A stretch of 64,000 nt of DNA from Blastocladiella emersonii ATCC 22665 (taxonomy: Eukaryota > Blastocladiomycota > Blastocladiomycetes > Blastocladiales > Blastocladiaceae), in assembly GCA_025594325.1 (NCBI GenBank), contig JANHCV010000012.1, forward strand, positions 372,001-436,000, written 5' to 3'. The notes beneath the pieces are model-generated. The model had not been told where the DNA came from. It worked only from the letters and a program-made list of their open reading frames with translations, and searched no databases. The position numbers and the translations under genes were made by a program. How positions within the stretch are numbered: the first letter of the stretch is position 1; the number at the start of each line of letters is the position of its first letter. Below, in pieces: positions 40,662 to 50,472 of this stretch.

Positions 40662-40899
40662 GGTTTCATGGGTTTGCGTTTGTGTGAGGGGAGAGAGAGG
40701 GAGGGAACGAGCGCGGTGAGCGACGAGGAAGGGGAAGAAGAAGAAGGACCGGGGAAAGCGTCAGCTGAGCGCACGCCACACGGTTTCGATGGATCATCAA
40801 CCTCTCTCTTCGCTCCGCTCTACTCCCCTCACCGAACGTATCAGGGCAGCTGTACCACCTAGCACCCGCTCCTACTCCCCGCAACGTAACTCCCACACG

Positions 40900-41253
40900 A
40901 TGGTCGTCCGGATCCGCTTCTCGCGCATCGGCGGGCGCAACAACCCGCTGTACCGCGTCGTGGTCGCCAACAACAAGACGCGGCGCGACGGTCTCCCGCT
41001 CGAGGCCGTCGGCTTCTACAACCCCGTCCCGAAGACGGACGGCACCAAGTTCGTCGACCTCGCCGGCGAGCGCATCAAGTACTGGCTGTCGGTGGGCGCC
41101 CAGCCCACGCCGCCCGTCAAGAAGATGCTGGCGCGCGCCGGCTTCATCCCCGAGCTGCCGTTCCACCTCCGCCCCTTCATGCTCGACACGCCCAACGCGC
41201 GCCGCGTCAAGCACATGCCGCCGCTCAAGCCCGAGGGCGCCGCGTCCAAGTAA
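40900..41253 (+). CDS. MRPS16: Mitochondrial small-subunit ribosomal protein bS16m
   Basis: 117 residues. The fold starts MVVRIRFSRIGGRNNPLYRV, followed by VVANNKTRRDGLPLEAVGFY, a near-complete bS16 signature, and IKYWLSVGAQPTPPVKKML. Mitochondrial S16 usually keeps its N-terminus uncut, so I choose ATG 40900 (ACACG before it). The frame is open upstream to an ATG at 40789, which would add 37 Ser/Arg/Pro-rich residues; that could be a presequence but is more likely leader. Divergent from SPF30 and 48 bp from the convergent SSL1 gene. Confidence 0.94.
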   Translation: MVVRIRFSRIGGRNNPLYRVVVANNKTRRDGLPLEAVGFYNPVPKTDGTKFVDLAGERIKYWLSVGAQPTPPVKKMLARAGFIPELPFHLRPFMLDTPNARRVKHMPPLKPEGAASK

Positions 41254-41301
41254 TTTCTCTCGATTTCTAGCTGTTCATGTATAAACCTTGTCCTCCATTC
41301 A

Positions 41302-42755
41302 TCACCGCCCGCCCTCGGTGCATCCCGGACAGTTGTGCAGCACGTCGTGAATGTACACGTCGCAGTCGAGGCACACGTGCACGCCGCACCGCGGGCACGC
41401 GAACCGGCCCGTGCTCGTGCGCGCCGATGTCAACGCGACCGCGACACCGTCCGTGCCCGGTGGCGCGGGCAGCGGTGACATGCACCCGCCGCATTCCATT
41501 GACGTGATCCTACAACTTCGGGGTCAGTATACCCGGGTAACGCGAGACCCCCGAAAAACACGTACTGGTCCCAGTCCGTCACCTCGGCGAAATTGGGCAC
41601 CGGGAACAGGTGGTGGTACGACCGCGCCAGGTGCGGCGACAGCACCAGCGTCAGCCCGCACACGACGCAGTCCGACGGCACCGCGCACACTTTCGCCGCG
41701 CACCGCGGGCACGTGAACCCCGCCGTGCTCGGTTTCGCGTGGCTACATACACACACGTCGTCAGTTTACGCGAAGGTGAGGGAATGCGAGTGAACGTACC
41801 ACGCGCACAGCGTGTGCGTCGTGCGCACCGCGTAGTTCGGGAACCCCATATGCATGAGATTACTCGCCTTGCGCGCCATCGCGCGGAGCGCAATCGGCGG
41901 CGGCGGGACGTGCTCGAGGATCAGCTCCTTGAGGTGCGCGTCGTGCATCGCCACCGAAAACGTCCCGCGCGTCTCGGCCGCGATCTTCTTGCAGATGCGG
42001 ATCTCGGCCGACAGCGCAATGATCGACACGCGGACCGAGTCGCGCACCAGCGCCGCGAGCGTGTCCAAGATATTCCCCGGGTCGCACGTCGTCAGCGCCG
42101 AGAACAGCACCACCACCTCGCGCGTCCCGTGCCGCGGCACGTGCGCCAGGATCCCACGCGCGAGCTCCAGCGCGTTCTGCAGCGACGGCTCGCCCGGGTC
42201 CGACGCCGACCCCAAGGTCGCGGCGCGCTCGCGGATCCGCTTCAGGTGGTCGCCCGGGTGCGAGCTCAGCGAGGACACCTGGAACGCCTGCTCCGTGTGC
42301 GTCACGACCAGGGCGACCTGCGCCAGCGGGTTCTGGTCAAAGAACTCGACCAGGAACGCGTCCAGCAGCGTCGCGCAAGCGTCGAGGCGGGAAGGAAACA
42401 TGTCCTTTTCCCGCGACGCCGACGACAGGTCGACGACCACCACGACGTGGCGTACTAGGCCCCGCTGCAGCGTGCGCGTGTCGCGCAGCAGTCTACACGG
42501 ATGGTGTGAGCGATCGCCCTCGCCGCCCTCGCGGAACCCGCCGTACCGCTTGCGCTTGAGCTGGTTCGTCAGCTCGGCGACACTCGCCGAGATCAACCCG
42601 TTCTCGTCCTCCTGCAGCACGTCCCACGACCGCTTGTACGTCTCCTCCCACGCGTACCCGCCCGCGGCCCCGAGCGCGCCCGCTGCGGGGGCCGGGCCGG
42701 CGCGGTCGTGGTCGGGCGAGTCCGGCGAGATGTACGTCGACGTGTCCTGATCCAT
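41302..42755 (-). CDS. SSL1: TFIIH core subunit SSL1/p44
   Basis: 428 residues in four exons; introns 42493-42546 (54 nt), 41743-41799 and 41510-41565. SSL1 stimulates the XPD helicase in transcription initiation and nucleotide-excision repair. The von Willebrand A-like domain ([58 protein letters not shown]) is followed by [11 protein letters not shown]4 zinc finger ([21 protein letters not shown], spliced) precedes [24 protein letters not shown]-like C-terminal finger ([19 protein letters not shown] ... CPGC) ends the chain. The first intron is a multiple of three without a stop, so an unspliced reading adds 18 spurious residues. The zinc ligands are intact after splicing. Confidence 0.95.
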
Positions 42756-43010
42756 GTGTTTACGTTGTTGCGGGGAGTTCCGGAACGGTGGAGCCCCTGT
42801 TTGTTGATGGAAGGGAGGGGTCGGTCGAGTCAGAAGGGGCTGGGCAGGGTCAAGCAAGAGTGCGCCGATGCGCCGCGGCCGGTCGCCTCTCTCTCCCCTG
42901 CACTACTCCGCCCCCTGCATGTATCATTGATATTCCGGCTGGACGGACACCGAGCACGCATCAACGCCCACCATCTGCACCGCGCCAAACCTACCCGATC
43001 GCCGACCGCC

Positions 43011-43424
43011 ATGGACCACGGCGGCCCGAACACCAACCCGGCGTGCCCGGCCGGCAAGATCGTCCGCGTCGACTACATGAACATCCGCGAGTGTGCAGGG
43101 ATGATTTCTTTCAATCCGCGGCTCAGTCTGCAGGACAATCTCAACAATCTAGTGAAGGTACGACGTGATTTGACCCGCTAGAACACTTGGGGGACGTCCC
43201 TGACGCCGTCCGGACCGGTCCCACGGCGTTTCCGCCTGTAGCAAAAGCTCAACGAGGTACCCAACCTGCACCGCGTCATCTCCATGAACTACACCGAGTC
43301 GTCGAGCGTCATGCGCAAGAACTGCGCCCTGTGCACCGTGTGGTTCGAGACCCTGGTCGACGCGCCGGCGCCCGGCACGGCCTTGGCAACGCCTTCCTCG
43401 ACCACCTCGGCCGGTACCGATTGA
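43011..43424 (+). CDS. Small unrecognised protein (109 residues)
   Basis: Two exons: 43011-43157 and 43242-43424, with an 84-nt intron GTACGA...CTGTAG, the longest of the confident introns here. The spliced chain starts MDHGGPNTNPACPAGKIVRV, then ECAGMISFNPRLSLQDNLNN, LVKQKLNEVPNLHRVISMNY and MRKNCALCTVWFETL with a C-x2-C pair near the C-terminus. Amphipathic helices and a lone CxxC suggest a small soluble protein, perhaps metal- or disulfide-containing. I do not recognise a family. It shares a 255-bp divergent promoter with SSL1 and ends 64 bp from the convergent next gene. Confidence 0.65.
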
Positions 43425-43488
43425 GAGAGTGTGTGTGTACGAGCAAGGAATGAAGTGTATATACCGCCGCCGTCGATTACCGAAAGAA

Positions 43489-44669
43489 TCACGACATGAT
43501 GAGCATCGGGCGCGACCCCTGCGGGTTGTTGGCCGCCTCGTTCTTGCGCTCGAGCTCCATGCGCTTGGCCATCAGCTCGATCACGTACGTCACCGACGGG
43601 TGCACGCAGAAGAACTATCGGGCTGGGTGTCAGTGACGCGACAGAGAGTTTGGCGCGGGAAAGTCGGACCTGGATGACGAGGAAGATGCCGACGCGCCAC
43701 GTCCACTGGTCGCCCAGCACGCGCTGCGCCCAGTCCGCGTCGCTGCACGCGCGCTGCCGCTTGCTCCCGCATAGGATCTCGCCCGTCTGCCAGTAGCTGT
43801 ACGCGCGCGCGGTGGGTCGTCAGTGAGGTGGGCGACGGGAGGATGGGAGAGTCGAGCCGACGGCAACGTACTTTCCGTACGCCATGTAGTACCCGCACCC
43901 GATCAGACTGATGACCATGGTCACCGCGACGTACTACTCACCGCTAACGCGTCAGTTACTCGCACGACGAGCCACATACACCCCAAAGTCGTACCAGGAC
44001 CGTAATGTGGTACTGGTGCCGCACCGCGTACCCGGACAGCGTGCCGGCGAGCGCGAACAGCGACACGACAAACTGCGTGTACCACAGCCACCGGCAGTCG
44101 GCGCCGCCCGGCGAGATGCGGTCCGCGGCCGACGCCGGCTGGAAACTAGCCGGCAGCGCGGGCACCGTTACGTACGCTTCGACGAGCACCCCGAAGCAGA
44201 ACGTCTACACGCGTGGGTCGTACGTCAGTCCCCGCGTGCCGTCCCACGACCCGGCGCAACGCACCATCTGCAGCGCACAGCATATCCGGTTGTTCAGCTT
44301 GTGGTTGCTGCTGAGCGCGTAGACCTTGTTGAACCACGCCTGCACCTTCGGCGAGTACTTGGCCAGCGCGCCCGGCAGCTTGAGCGTCGGCGCCTGCCCC
44401 GCGCCGCTGCCCGCCGCCCCCGCCGCGGTCCCGTTACCGCTGCCGCCCGTCACGGACCCGAGGTTCGCCGTCGCCAGCGACCCGTTGACGGTCCCGCCCG
44501 AGTACCCCGGCTTGAGCTCCTGCGACAGCGGCGAGTGGCCCGTGCGCGACACGGTCGCGTTTGCGTTCGGGGCCCCCGCGGCAGCGGCAGCAGCGGCCGC
44601 AGCGGCGGCGGCGGCCATGTGCGCCTGGTGCTGGTGCGCGACCGACGGGCGAGCGCCGATCCCGGTCAT
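43489..44669 (-). CDS. Four-helix membrane protein with poly-Ala N-terminus
   Basis: 309 residues in five exons (44669-44265, 44204-43995, 43933-43872, 43796-43670, 43614-43489; introns 55-75 nt). A disordered N-terminus with a 13-residue alanine run and Gly/Ser/Thr stretches is followed by LPGALAKYSPKVQAWFNKVY. Four hydrophobic segments come next (MTFCFGVLVEAYVTVPALP, WYTQFVVSLFALAGTLSG, TVLYVAVTMVISLIGCGYYM, WRVGIFLVIQFFCVHPSVT). Two cysteines between helices 3 and 4 (ILCGSKRQRACSD) could pair on the luminal or outer side. The charged tail is MAKRMELERKNEAANNP. It is tetraspan-like in layout but not a tetraspanin; no family recognised. Confidence 0.7.
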
Positions 44670-44947
44670 TGCAGTGGAGTGTAGTTTCGGTGGGTTGAGG
44701 CCAGGTTACATGAGACGCCGTGCGTGAGTGGATCAGGGGAGCGGGTGAGGCGAGGCGCGAGACAATTTCCGCGCGCATGGGAGGAAGGGAGAGAAACGCG
44801 TCGCGTCCCGGCATCATGTGACCGGGCGCGTGAGCGTGGCGCCGCGCGATCGGCCGCCCACGCGTCCGGTGGGCTGCGTGCGAATGGGGCCTCCGTTCTC
44901 GCGCTCCTTCTCTCGCTGCAAAGGATCTGAACGAAGCACGCGGAACC

Positions 44948-46316
44948 ATGGTAAGCAGCACCGCATTGACTTCCGGCAACGGCGCCGCCGGCGCGGCCAA
45001 GCAGGGCAAGGAGGAGTTTGAGCTGACGCCCGAGGCACGCACCGCCCCTACCCCGCCTGCTCAACCGCACTCTGACCACGTCCCGCGCATCAACAGGAAA
45101 TCGAAAAGTTCTCGACGGCGTTCAAGGACCCGCAGTTCCGCGACCTGTTCCGCGAGTACATGGACGAGATCTCGGACCCGGCGAACCGCGCGCGGTACGA
45201 GGCCGAGCTCGCCGAGCTCGAGTGCGAGCGCGGACACACCATCCGGTGGGTCCGCCCGACCCCGCAGTTCGCGCTCCGCACCACGCGCCGCGCCAGCGAT
45301 CCGTTGCCCGCCGTGATCCGCGAGTCGGCGTCGACGGTCACCATCGACTCGACGACGTGCTACGTCAACCTCGCGTCGTCGGACGAGATCGAGAGACCCA
45401 CCAGCCAGGTCAAGAAGCAGGGCGGCAAGCAGGGCGTCGCGTGGCAGATCCCGCACAGTCTCACGCCGCCGCGCCCGGATTATGGGGAGGGCGACGATGG
45501 TACGCGCCCACGCTGGTGTTGTCGCGAGAGACTCGTATTGACTGGTCGTTTTGTGTAGCCAAAAAGACGTGCCTCATCTTCGACGTCGTGTTCCACCCGC
45601 TGGCCTTCGAGCTCAAGGCGCTCGAGCCAACGCTCATCTCGTCCGCGCTCGACTCGATCAAGGCCAAGTTCGGCACCACGCTCGACGCCAAGACCGCCAC
45701 CAAGCTCGCCGACGACTTCAAGTACAAGGGCGTCCCCGTCAACACGGCGATCCGGGAACCCGTCGCCCCGGCCCCGGCCCCGACCCCGGCCCCGGCCCCC
45801 GCCGCGGCCAAGGGCAAGGGTAAGGGCAAGTCGCCCGCCACCGCCGCCGCCGCTGCGAAACCCACCTCCGCGGCGCTCGAAAAGCTCGCGTTCCTCGCCG
45901 ACCTCGAGTCGCGCGCGGCCGTCCCGCCGGCGCCGCCCGTCGCCGAGCCCGACCATGTCATCGTGCACCGCTTCGACACGGACATGCAGGACTTCACCAA
46001 CTCGACGCCGTCCACCGCATCTACGCCCGCGTCGATCCGCCCGCGCGCGCTCGTCGTCCGCATCCAGCTGCCGCGCGTCACCGACGTCGCCGAGATCGAC
46101 ACGTCCATCAGCGACGACGCCACCACGCTCGTCGTCGAGGTCCCGAAAAAGTACCACAAGGTGATCCCGCTCCGGTACGCCGTCGACGAGGCGCGCGCGA
46201 GCGCCAAGTGGGTCGTGGATAAGAAGGTGCTCGAGCTCGTGCTGCCCGTGGTCGCGCCGCGGGTGGTCGAGGTGGTGGGCGCGAGTGGAGCGACGGCGGA
46301 GGATCACGTGGATTGA
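44948..46316 (+). CDS. DNAAF2: Kintoun/DNAAF2, cytoplasmic axonemal dynein assembly factor
   Basis: PIH1-domain co-chaperone that works with HSP90/HSP70 to preassemble ciliary dynein arms in the cytoplasm. 415 residues, three exons. The first junction joins ELTPE to EIEKFSTAFKDPQF only through a GC-AG intron (45035-45096, GAG/GCACGC...CAACAG). The second intron is 45500-45558. Matching family text: FREYMDEISDPANRARYEAE, ERGHTIRWVRPTPQFALRT, then FDVVFHPLAFELKALEP and KAKFGTTLDAKTATKLADDF, followed by a KYKGVP motif. A Pro/Ala-repeat linker precedes a C-terminal CS-like domain (ALVVRIQLPRVTDVAEIDTS). Shorter than animal Kintoun (over 800 residues) but complete at both ends. Its presence implies motile flagella. 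Confidence 0.93.
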
Positions 46317-46549
46317 GACGGATACATGCTGTACTTTTTGCGCGCAGCGACGCTGAGGTACTGAGCCCATTACCGCGAGGAAGGATCAGATGTGATGTAG
46401 GACACTTGCGAGGCGAGGTGCACGGTGTGGTACGACAGCTGCGAGACAAGAAACGCGTCGACGCGATCGGTCACGGACTGATCGCGTGATGATGTTTGAT
46501 GGCACAAGCCGGAAACGGCGTCCGCGATTGCCCCTCTCGCCCCACACAC

Positions 46550-48395
46550 ATGAAACGAATGAATATATCAACGAGCGACTCCATGCAACAGCCCTTGCAT
46601 CAACGTTTATCGCCAGAGCTATGGCTCACGGTCCTCTTGCACCTCGCCGAGATTGGTGGGGCAAGGGACGTGACCGCTGTTATGCGAACGAATCGCATGC
46701 TCCACGCCCTCGCGCGTGACGAGCGTGTCGCACACACACTCTTCCTTGCGTTCAACAAGCACCTTGCACTCGATATGCACGGCCGCCCGCCACGCCTTGG
46801 CGAGCTGCCCATTTCGTGGTGGGCGGTTGTTCGCGACCAGGCCCTGACCCACCGCACTTGGGCTCGCGGCGCGTACAGCATCACGCAACTTGACTTTGCG
46901 GCGCCGAGCGACCCGACTGACAAAACTGATTTCTACGATTGGGTCCTTGCTGACAAGTCGTACCTCGTCGCGATCGCCTTCCGAAGCCGCGAGGAAGGCT
47001 ACCGCGGATCTGCTTCTACGACGACCGAGTCTACATACGACTTTGAGCGCTACGCCTGTGCACACGTTCTTTCCCTACCAACCCTCGATCCAGTCGCTAC
47101 GTTGCGGTTCCCTGGGCTCAAACTCGCAGCTGAACTCGGTGATAAGGGCTACGAATTTGAGCCTCTGCTGCTCGACTCGCCTCAATGCCGGTTCCTGCTC
47201 GCTGTAAATCCAGCGCTCGGTGGTAACTCGCCCTCGACCATTATCTGGTGGTACTGGAATCGCAACGAAGACGACGCCATTGTCGAAACGCGAAAGTACT
47301 CTCCCTCGCAAGATAGTTCGTGTCACTGGATTGGGTACTGGAAGGGAACGTCAACTGACTGTGCGCGAGTGAAATCGTGTAGGCTTTGGGGCGTTCTTCA
47401 TCAATGGCGATACGCTTGTTCTCTCTTACCAGGAGGCAAACACCGACTTTCCGGTGTTCGAAATCCTGGATCCAATCACTCTCTGCTGCACCTCGCGCAC
47501 GGTCGTTCCGCGCGAATGCGACTACACAGTCCGTCTTGCTCCGTTCAGCCTTGACATGGTTGCGCTAATTCCTTCGGATGGACCCGTCGCGCTGTACTCG
47601 GTGACGAAACAAGCGATCGTCGAGGAGCTTCAATTCATCGACGGTATCAATCTTATGGGACTTGACCCTCGGCCTTGGTATCGTCCATCGCTTCACTCGG
47701 AGACCAGCTTGATCCGAACCTCCTGCACTTCACCGCTTGCTCAGCGTCGATGGCAGCATTTCTTGGTGGACAGCGATCACTCGGACACGCCTGACGCAGC
47801 TCGGATTACACGTGCCGTTCGCACACTTCCTTCTGCACCCACTCGTGCAGCAAGTGATGACCACTCGGACTCAACGGCTGGGAAAACGCTCGTCTCCTTC
47901 TTGAACCCGCACAGCGTGGCAATGACCCTCGTTGGCTACCACATCTCGATCACGCTTTCCATGCAAAATGAACTTCATGTCACCGATCTCAGGTCGGGGG
48001 CCTCGCTCGCGACCCTACTCGATCTTGATCCTATCCCTGCCAGAGCCATGCAGGCTGACGGTACCGCCATCCGCCCGTGGCCCACACGAACAGCGGACGA
48101 AAGTTCACGCGCAACGCGCGCGTTGGAAGCTCGAAACGCGCACAACGCGTCGCTGAGGCATGTCACCCGGTCCGAAGCTCAGGGAGCAGCACCGCTTGTC
48201 ATGATCCAGTATTCAATAGCCGCCTCCGAGCTCTCGCATTATATCGGTCGGCCTGGAAACGCAGTTGCCCAAAGCGAGCTCAGCAAAATGCTCAGTTATG
48301 ATTCGTTCGAGCTTCGCTGGCTTGGGGATCGCTACGACAAGCTGGTCGCGTACCGCGGGCCGTACCTGTATCTGCTCCAGGCGCTTGAGGAATGA
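46550..48395 (+). CDS. F-box-like protein, long unrecognised C-terminal region
   Basis: 592 residues in two exons; intron 47316-47382 (GTTCGT...GTGTAG) joins SQD to FGAFFINGDTLVLSYQE. The N-terminus has an F-box-like helix set (QRLSPELWLTVLLHLAEIGG, DVTAVMRTNRMLHALARDE), suggesting an SCF ubiquitin-ligase adaptor. The rest may be a beta-propeller, given alternating strands such as PVFEILDPITLCC, HISITLSMQNELHVTDLRSG and RYDKLVAYRGPYLYLLQ, but no repeat is clear. Start is uncertain among in-frame ATGs at 46499, 46550, 46559 and 46583. Codons are less GC3-biased than in flanking core genes. Confidence 0.72.
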
Positions 48396-48862
48396 TTGAA
48401 GGATTGAATGTGTGAATATACTCTGCTGCTTTTACAAGGTCTCTGGAACGAATCTGATGTCGTCTCAATGCTCGGGGAGAGAGGAGAACTCGTTGTGTCT
48501 CTTTCGTAACGCATCACCAAACCGCGCCCGCCCAGGCCCCATGGATCCAGGGTGGATCCACCTCAAGCTTTCCAGCGCTGGGTCGATCTCCCGATCACCG
48601 CTGTATCCAGATTTTGCCGACTGGATCCACAATAATGACAGGTGGATCCAGCCTTGACCGAGATGTGCTGGGATGAGCTTGGCGGCCACCTGGATCAAGA
48701 TGTCGATCCACAATTAAGAAACTGGAACTACACCTTGATCCACATGGCCTGGATTAACTTGTTGACAGAGTTCGTTTGAGAAGCCACCTTTTGACAGTTG
48801 AGCACGACGGACATCTATCTATCTATATTCAGCAATATTCACCCCGGCCATCAACGAAACGC
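48396..48862. other. Convergent 3' intergenic region with TGGATCCA cluster
   Basis: A 467-bp spacer between two convergent stops, longer than other convergent spacers here (28-90 bp). It contains the palindrome cluster listed separately. A short ATCT repeat (CATCTATCTATCTATATT) lies near 48812. No coding signal. Confidence 0.5.
48542..48650. repeat. Cluster of four TGGATCCA palindromes
   Basis: Exact TGGATCCA at 48542, 48553, 48622 and 48643, with degenerate copies after it (TGTATCCA at 48602, CTGGATCA at 48691, CGATCCAC at 48705, TGATCCAC at 48735, CTGGATTA at 48748). Spacing is irregular, so it is not a simple tandem repeat. Confidence 0.6.
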
Positions 48863-50030
48863 TCAAAGGCGCCGCTTGCGGCACGGGTTGGGCTTGTCCG
48901 GGTTGTTGGCGTGGAACTCGACGACGAGATCGGGGTGCTGGAGTTCGCTGTACGGCTCCCACGTCGTGTCGCTGTAGCCGGCCCACTGGACGTGGTACAC
49001 AAAGTCGCGGCCGTCGCGACGCACGTCGAGGATCGCCTCGACCTGGTATTCGTTGGCGTCGCTGCCGCCGTTGCCTTGGACGTACTTCTTGGCATCGCAA
49101 TCGTAATCGCTGTCCGAGGAAGAAGCATCCGAGATCTTGGAGATCTTGCGCTTGCGCGACGGCCGCGAGCCTACTGCTACTGGATCCGCGGCAATCTGAG
49201 CCGGCTGTTGCTGCTGCAACGCGATCAGCTCGACCGTCTTGGCGTGCGCAGCGCGCTCCTGCTCGAGCCGAGCGGCCGCGAGGTCGCGGTCAGCTTGAAC
49301 TGCATCGAGGTGCGACTTAGAGTCCTTGAGCCGAGAAACGAGGCGCAAGTTCGCGCTCTGCGCCGCGGCCAGCTGCCCGCGCGTGTCGGAGAGCTGGGCG
49401 AGCAGCTCATTGACTTTGAGATGCTGGCCAGAGCGCTCAGCGCGGTCAGAATCGAGCCGGGCCGCGATTGCCGCGAGCTGCTCGGTCATGGCCGCGCGAG
49501 CGGAACGTGCCTCGGCGAGCTCACAAGCGAGTTGAACGGAGAGGAAGGACGTGCACGCCTGCGTGTCCTTAAGCTGCTGGGACAGAAAGTTGCGCTCGCA
49601 GGTGACCGAGTTGAGGCCATACAGCGTCTTCCAGGCCAGGTCGCGAGCATGGGATTGAGCAGCAGTCGCGGCAACAAACTGGGAGGCGAGGTGGTTGGCG
49701 TGGACGACCGGATGTGGAGGAGAATGAACACCAGCGGGAAGTTGTGCGCCAGTCGTAGGTCCGGAGAAATGTGCAACGGGCTTGACGACAACAGGCGCGG
49801 AAGGATGCGGAGCGTTGGACTTGGGATACATCTTGAGACCGCCTGGCTTTGACACGGACGGCGGAGTACCAAAAGGGGAAGACTAAATACATCGGCAGGT
49901 GTTAGGACACGAACGTGGGAGGGCAATGGGCATAGGCAGATCGTACAGTCACAGGAAGGATTGATGAGGGGTGCTGCTGCTCCTGCGGAAAACGAACTTG
50001 GACTTGGTAGGTGCGCTGATCCATTTTCAT
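48863..50030 (-). CDS. Coiled-coil chromodomain protein
   Basis: 367 residues in two exons (50030-49947 and 49882-48863; intron 49883-49946, GTACGA...TTTAG). The start at 50030 (MKMDQRTYQVQ) lies 75 nt below a TATA box. The middle has a long coiled coil (AEARSARAAMTEQLAAIAAR ... LKDSKSHLDAVQADRDLAAA). A basic nuclear-localisation-like motif (RPSRKRKISK) and a C-terminal chromodomain follow (EYQVEAILDVRRDGRDFVYH then VQWAGYSDTTWEPYSEL) with the aromatic cage residues Tyr, Trp and Trp. Chromodomains of this spacing bind methylated histone tails and also occur at the ends of Ty3-like integrases. No integrase is attached, so it may be a host protein or a domesticated piece. Confidence 0.8.
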
Positions 50031-50104
50031 TCGATTGCTGCTGCTGCGTGGAGAAGAGTTTGAGATGGTTGATGAGAGAGAGAGCCTCAGCAGGACACGT
50101 CCCA

Positions 50105-50111
50105 TTTTATA
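50105..50111 (-). promoter_or_regulatory. TATA box of the chromodomain gene
   Basis: Minus strand reads GCCCCTATAAAATGGGACG, 75 nt upstream of ATG 50030. This position supports the first exon chosen for that gene. Confidence 0.5.
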
Positions 50112-50239
50112 GGGGCGGCAAGTGCGACACGCGTTGCACAACAGTATGCAAGGGGGCCGGGGAGACCCTGACCTTTCCTCCTCTGTTTGCCTGCGCATCT
50201 CCCACTTTTCGAGATTATTCACGTGGATTTCGTGACTTG

Positions 50240-50249
50240 CGACGCGTCG
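50240..50249. promoter_or_regulatory. Palindrome CGACGCGTCG (MluI-box-like)
   Basis: Exact 10-mer with ACGCGT core, 210 bp upstream of the chromodomain gene start; one of five copies in intergenic DNA of this window. Confidence 0.4.
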
Positions 50250-50472
50250 GAAAGTCTCCCGGACTGCCATATCTTTCGTGTCACGTTTGCCAGTGCGACA
50301 GAGGTCTCCCACGATCACGCATTTCAAGTGGTCCACAGTGTGACACGCGTCTTTTTTTGGCGGATTTGGCACCACCGCTGCACTGGTCCAGCAACTCAAA
50401 GGCGCTCAACGCGCTCTGATCAGGTCACGTATGTGGCGCAACGCGTATGTTTGAATTGAGAGTTTCCTTCGA

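Larger units (their letters stand above)
50031..50472. other. Intergenic region upstream of chromodomain gene
   Basis: A 442-bp region holding a TATA box (50105-50111), a CGACGCGTCG palindrome (50240-50249) and the block GTGGCGCAACGCGT (50433-50446) that also lies upstream of LRR paralogue B. Confidence 0.5.

Noticed and set aside
40789-40899. 37-residue mitochondrial presequence on bS16m
   Set aside because: Family members usually keep the native N-terminus and the ATG at 40900 starts exactly at the conserved fold. The upstream codons could still be leader; left out of the CDS.
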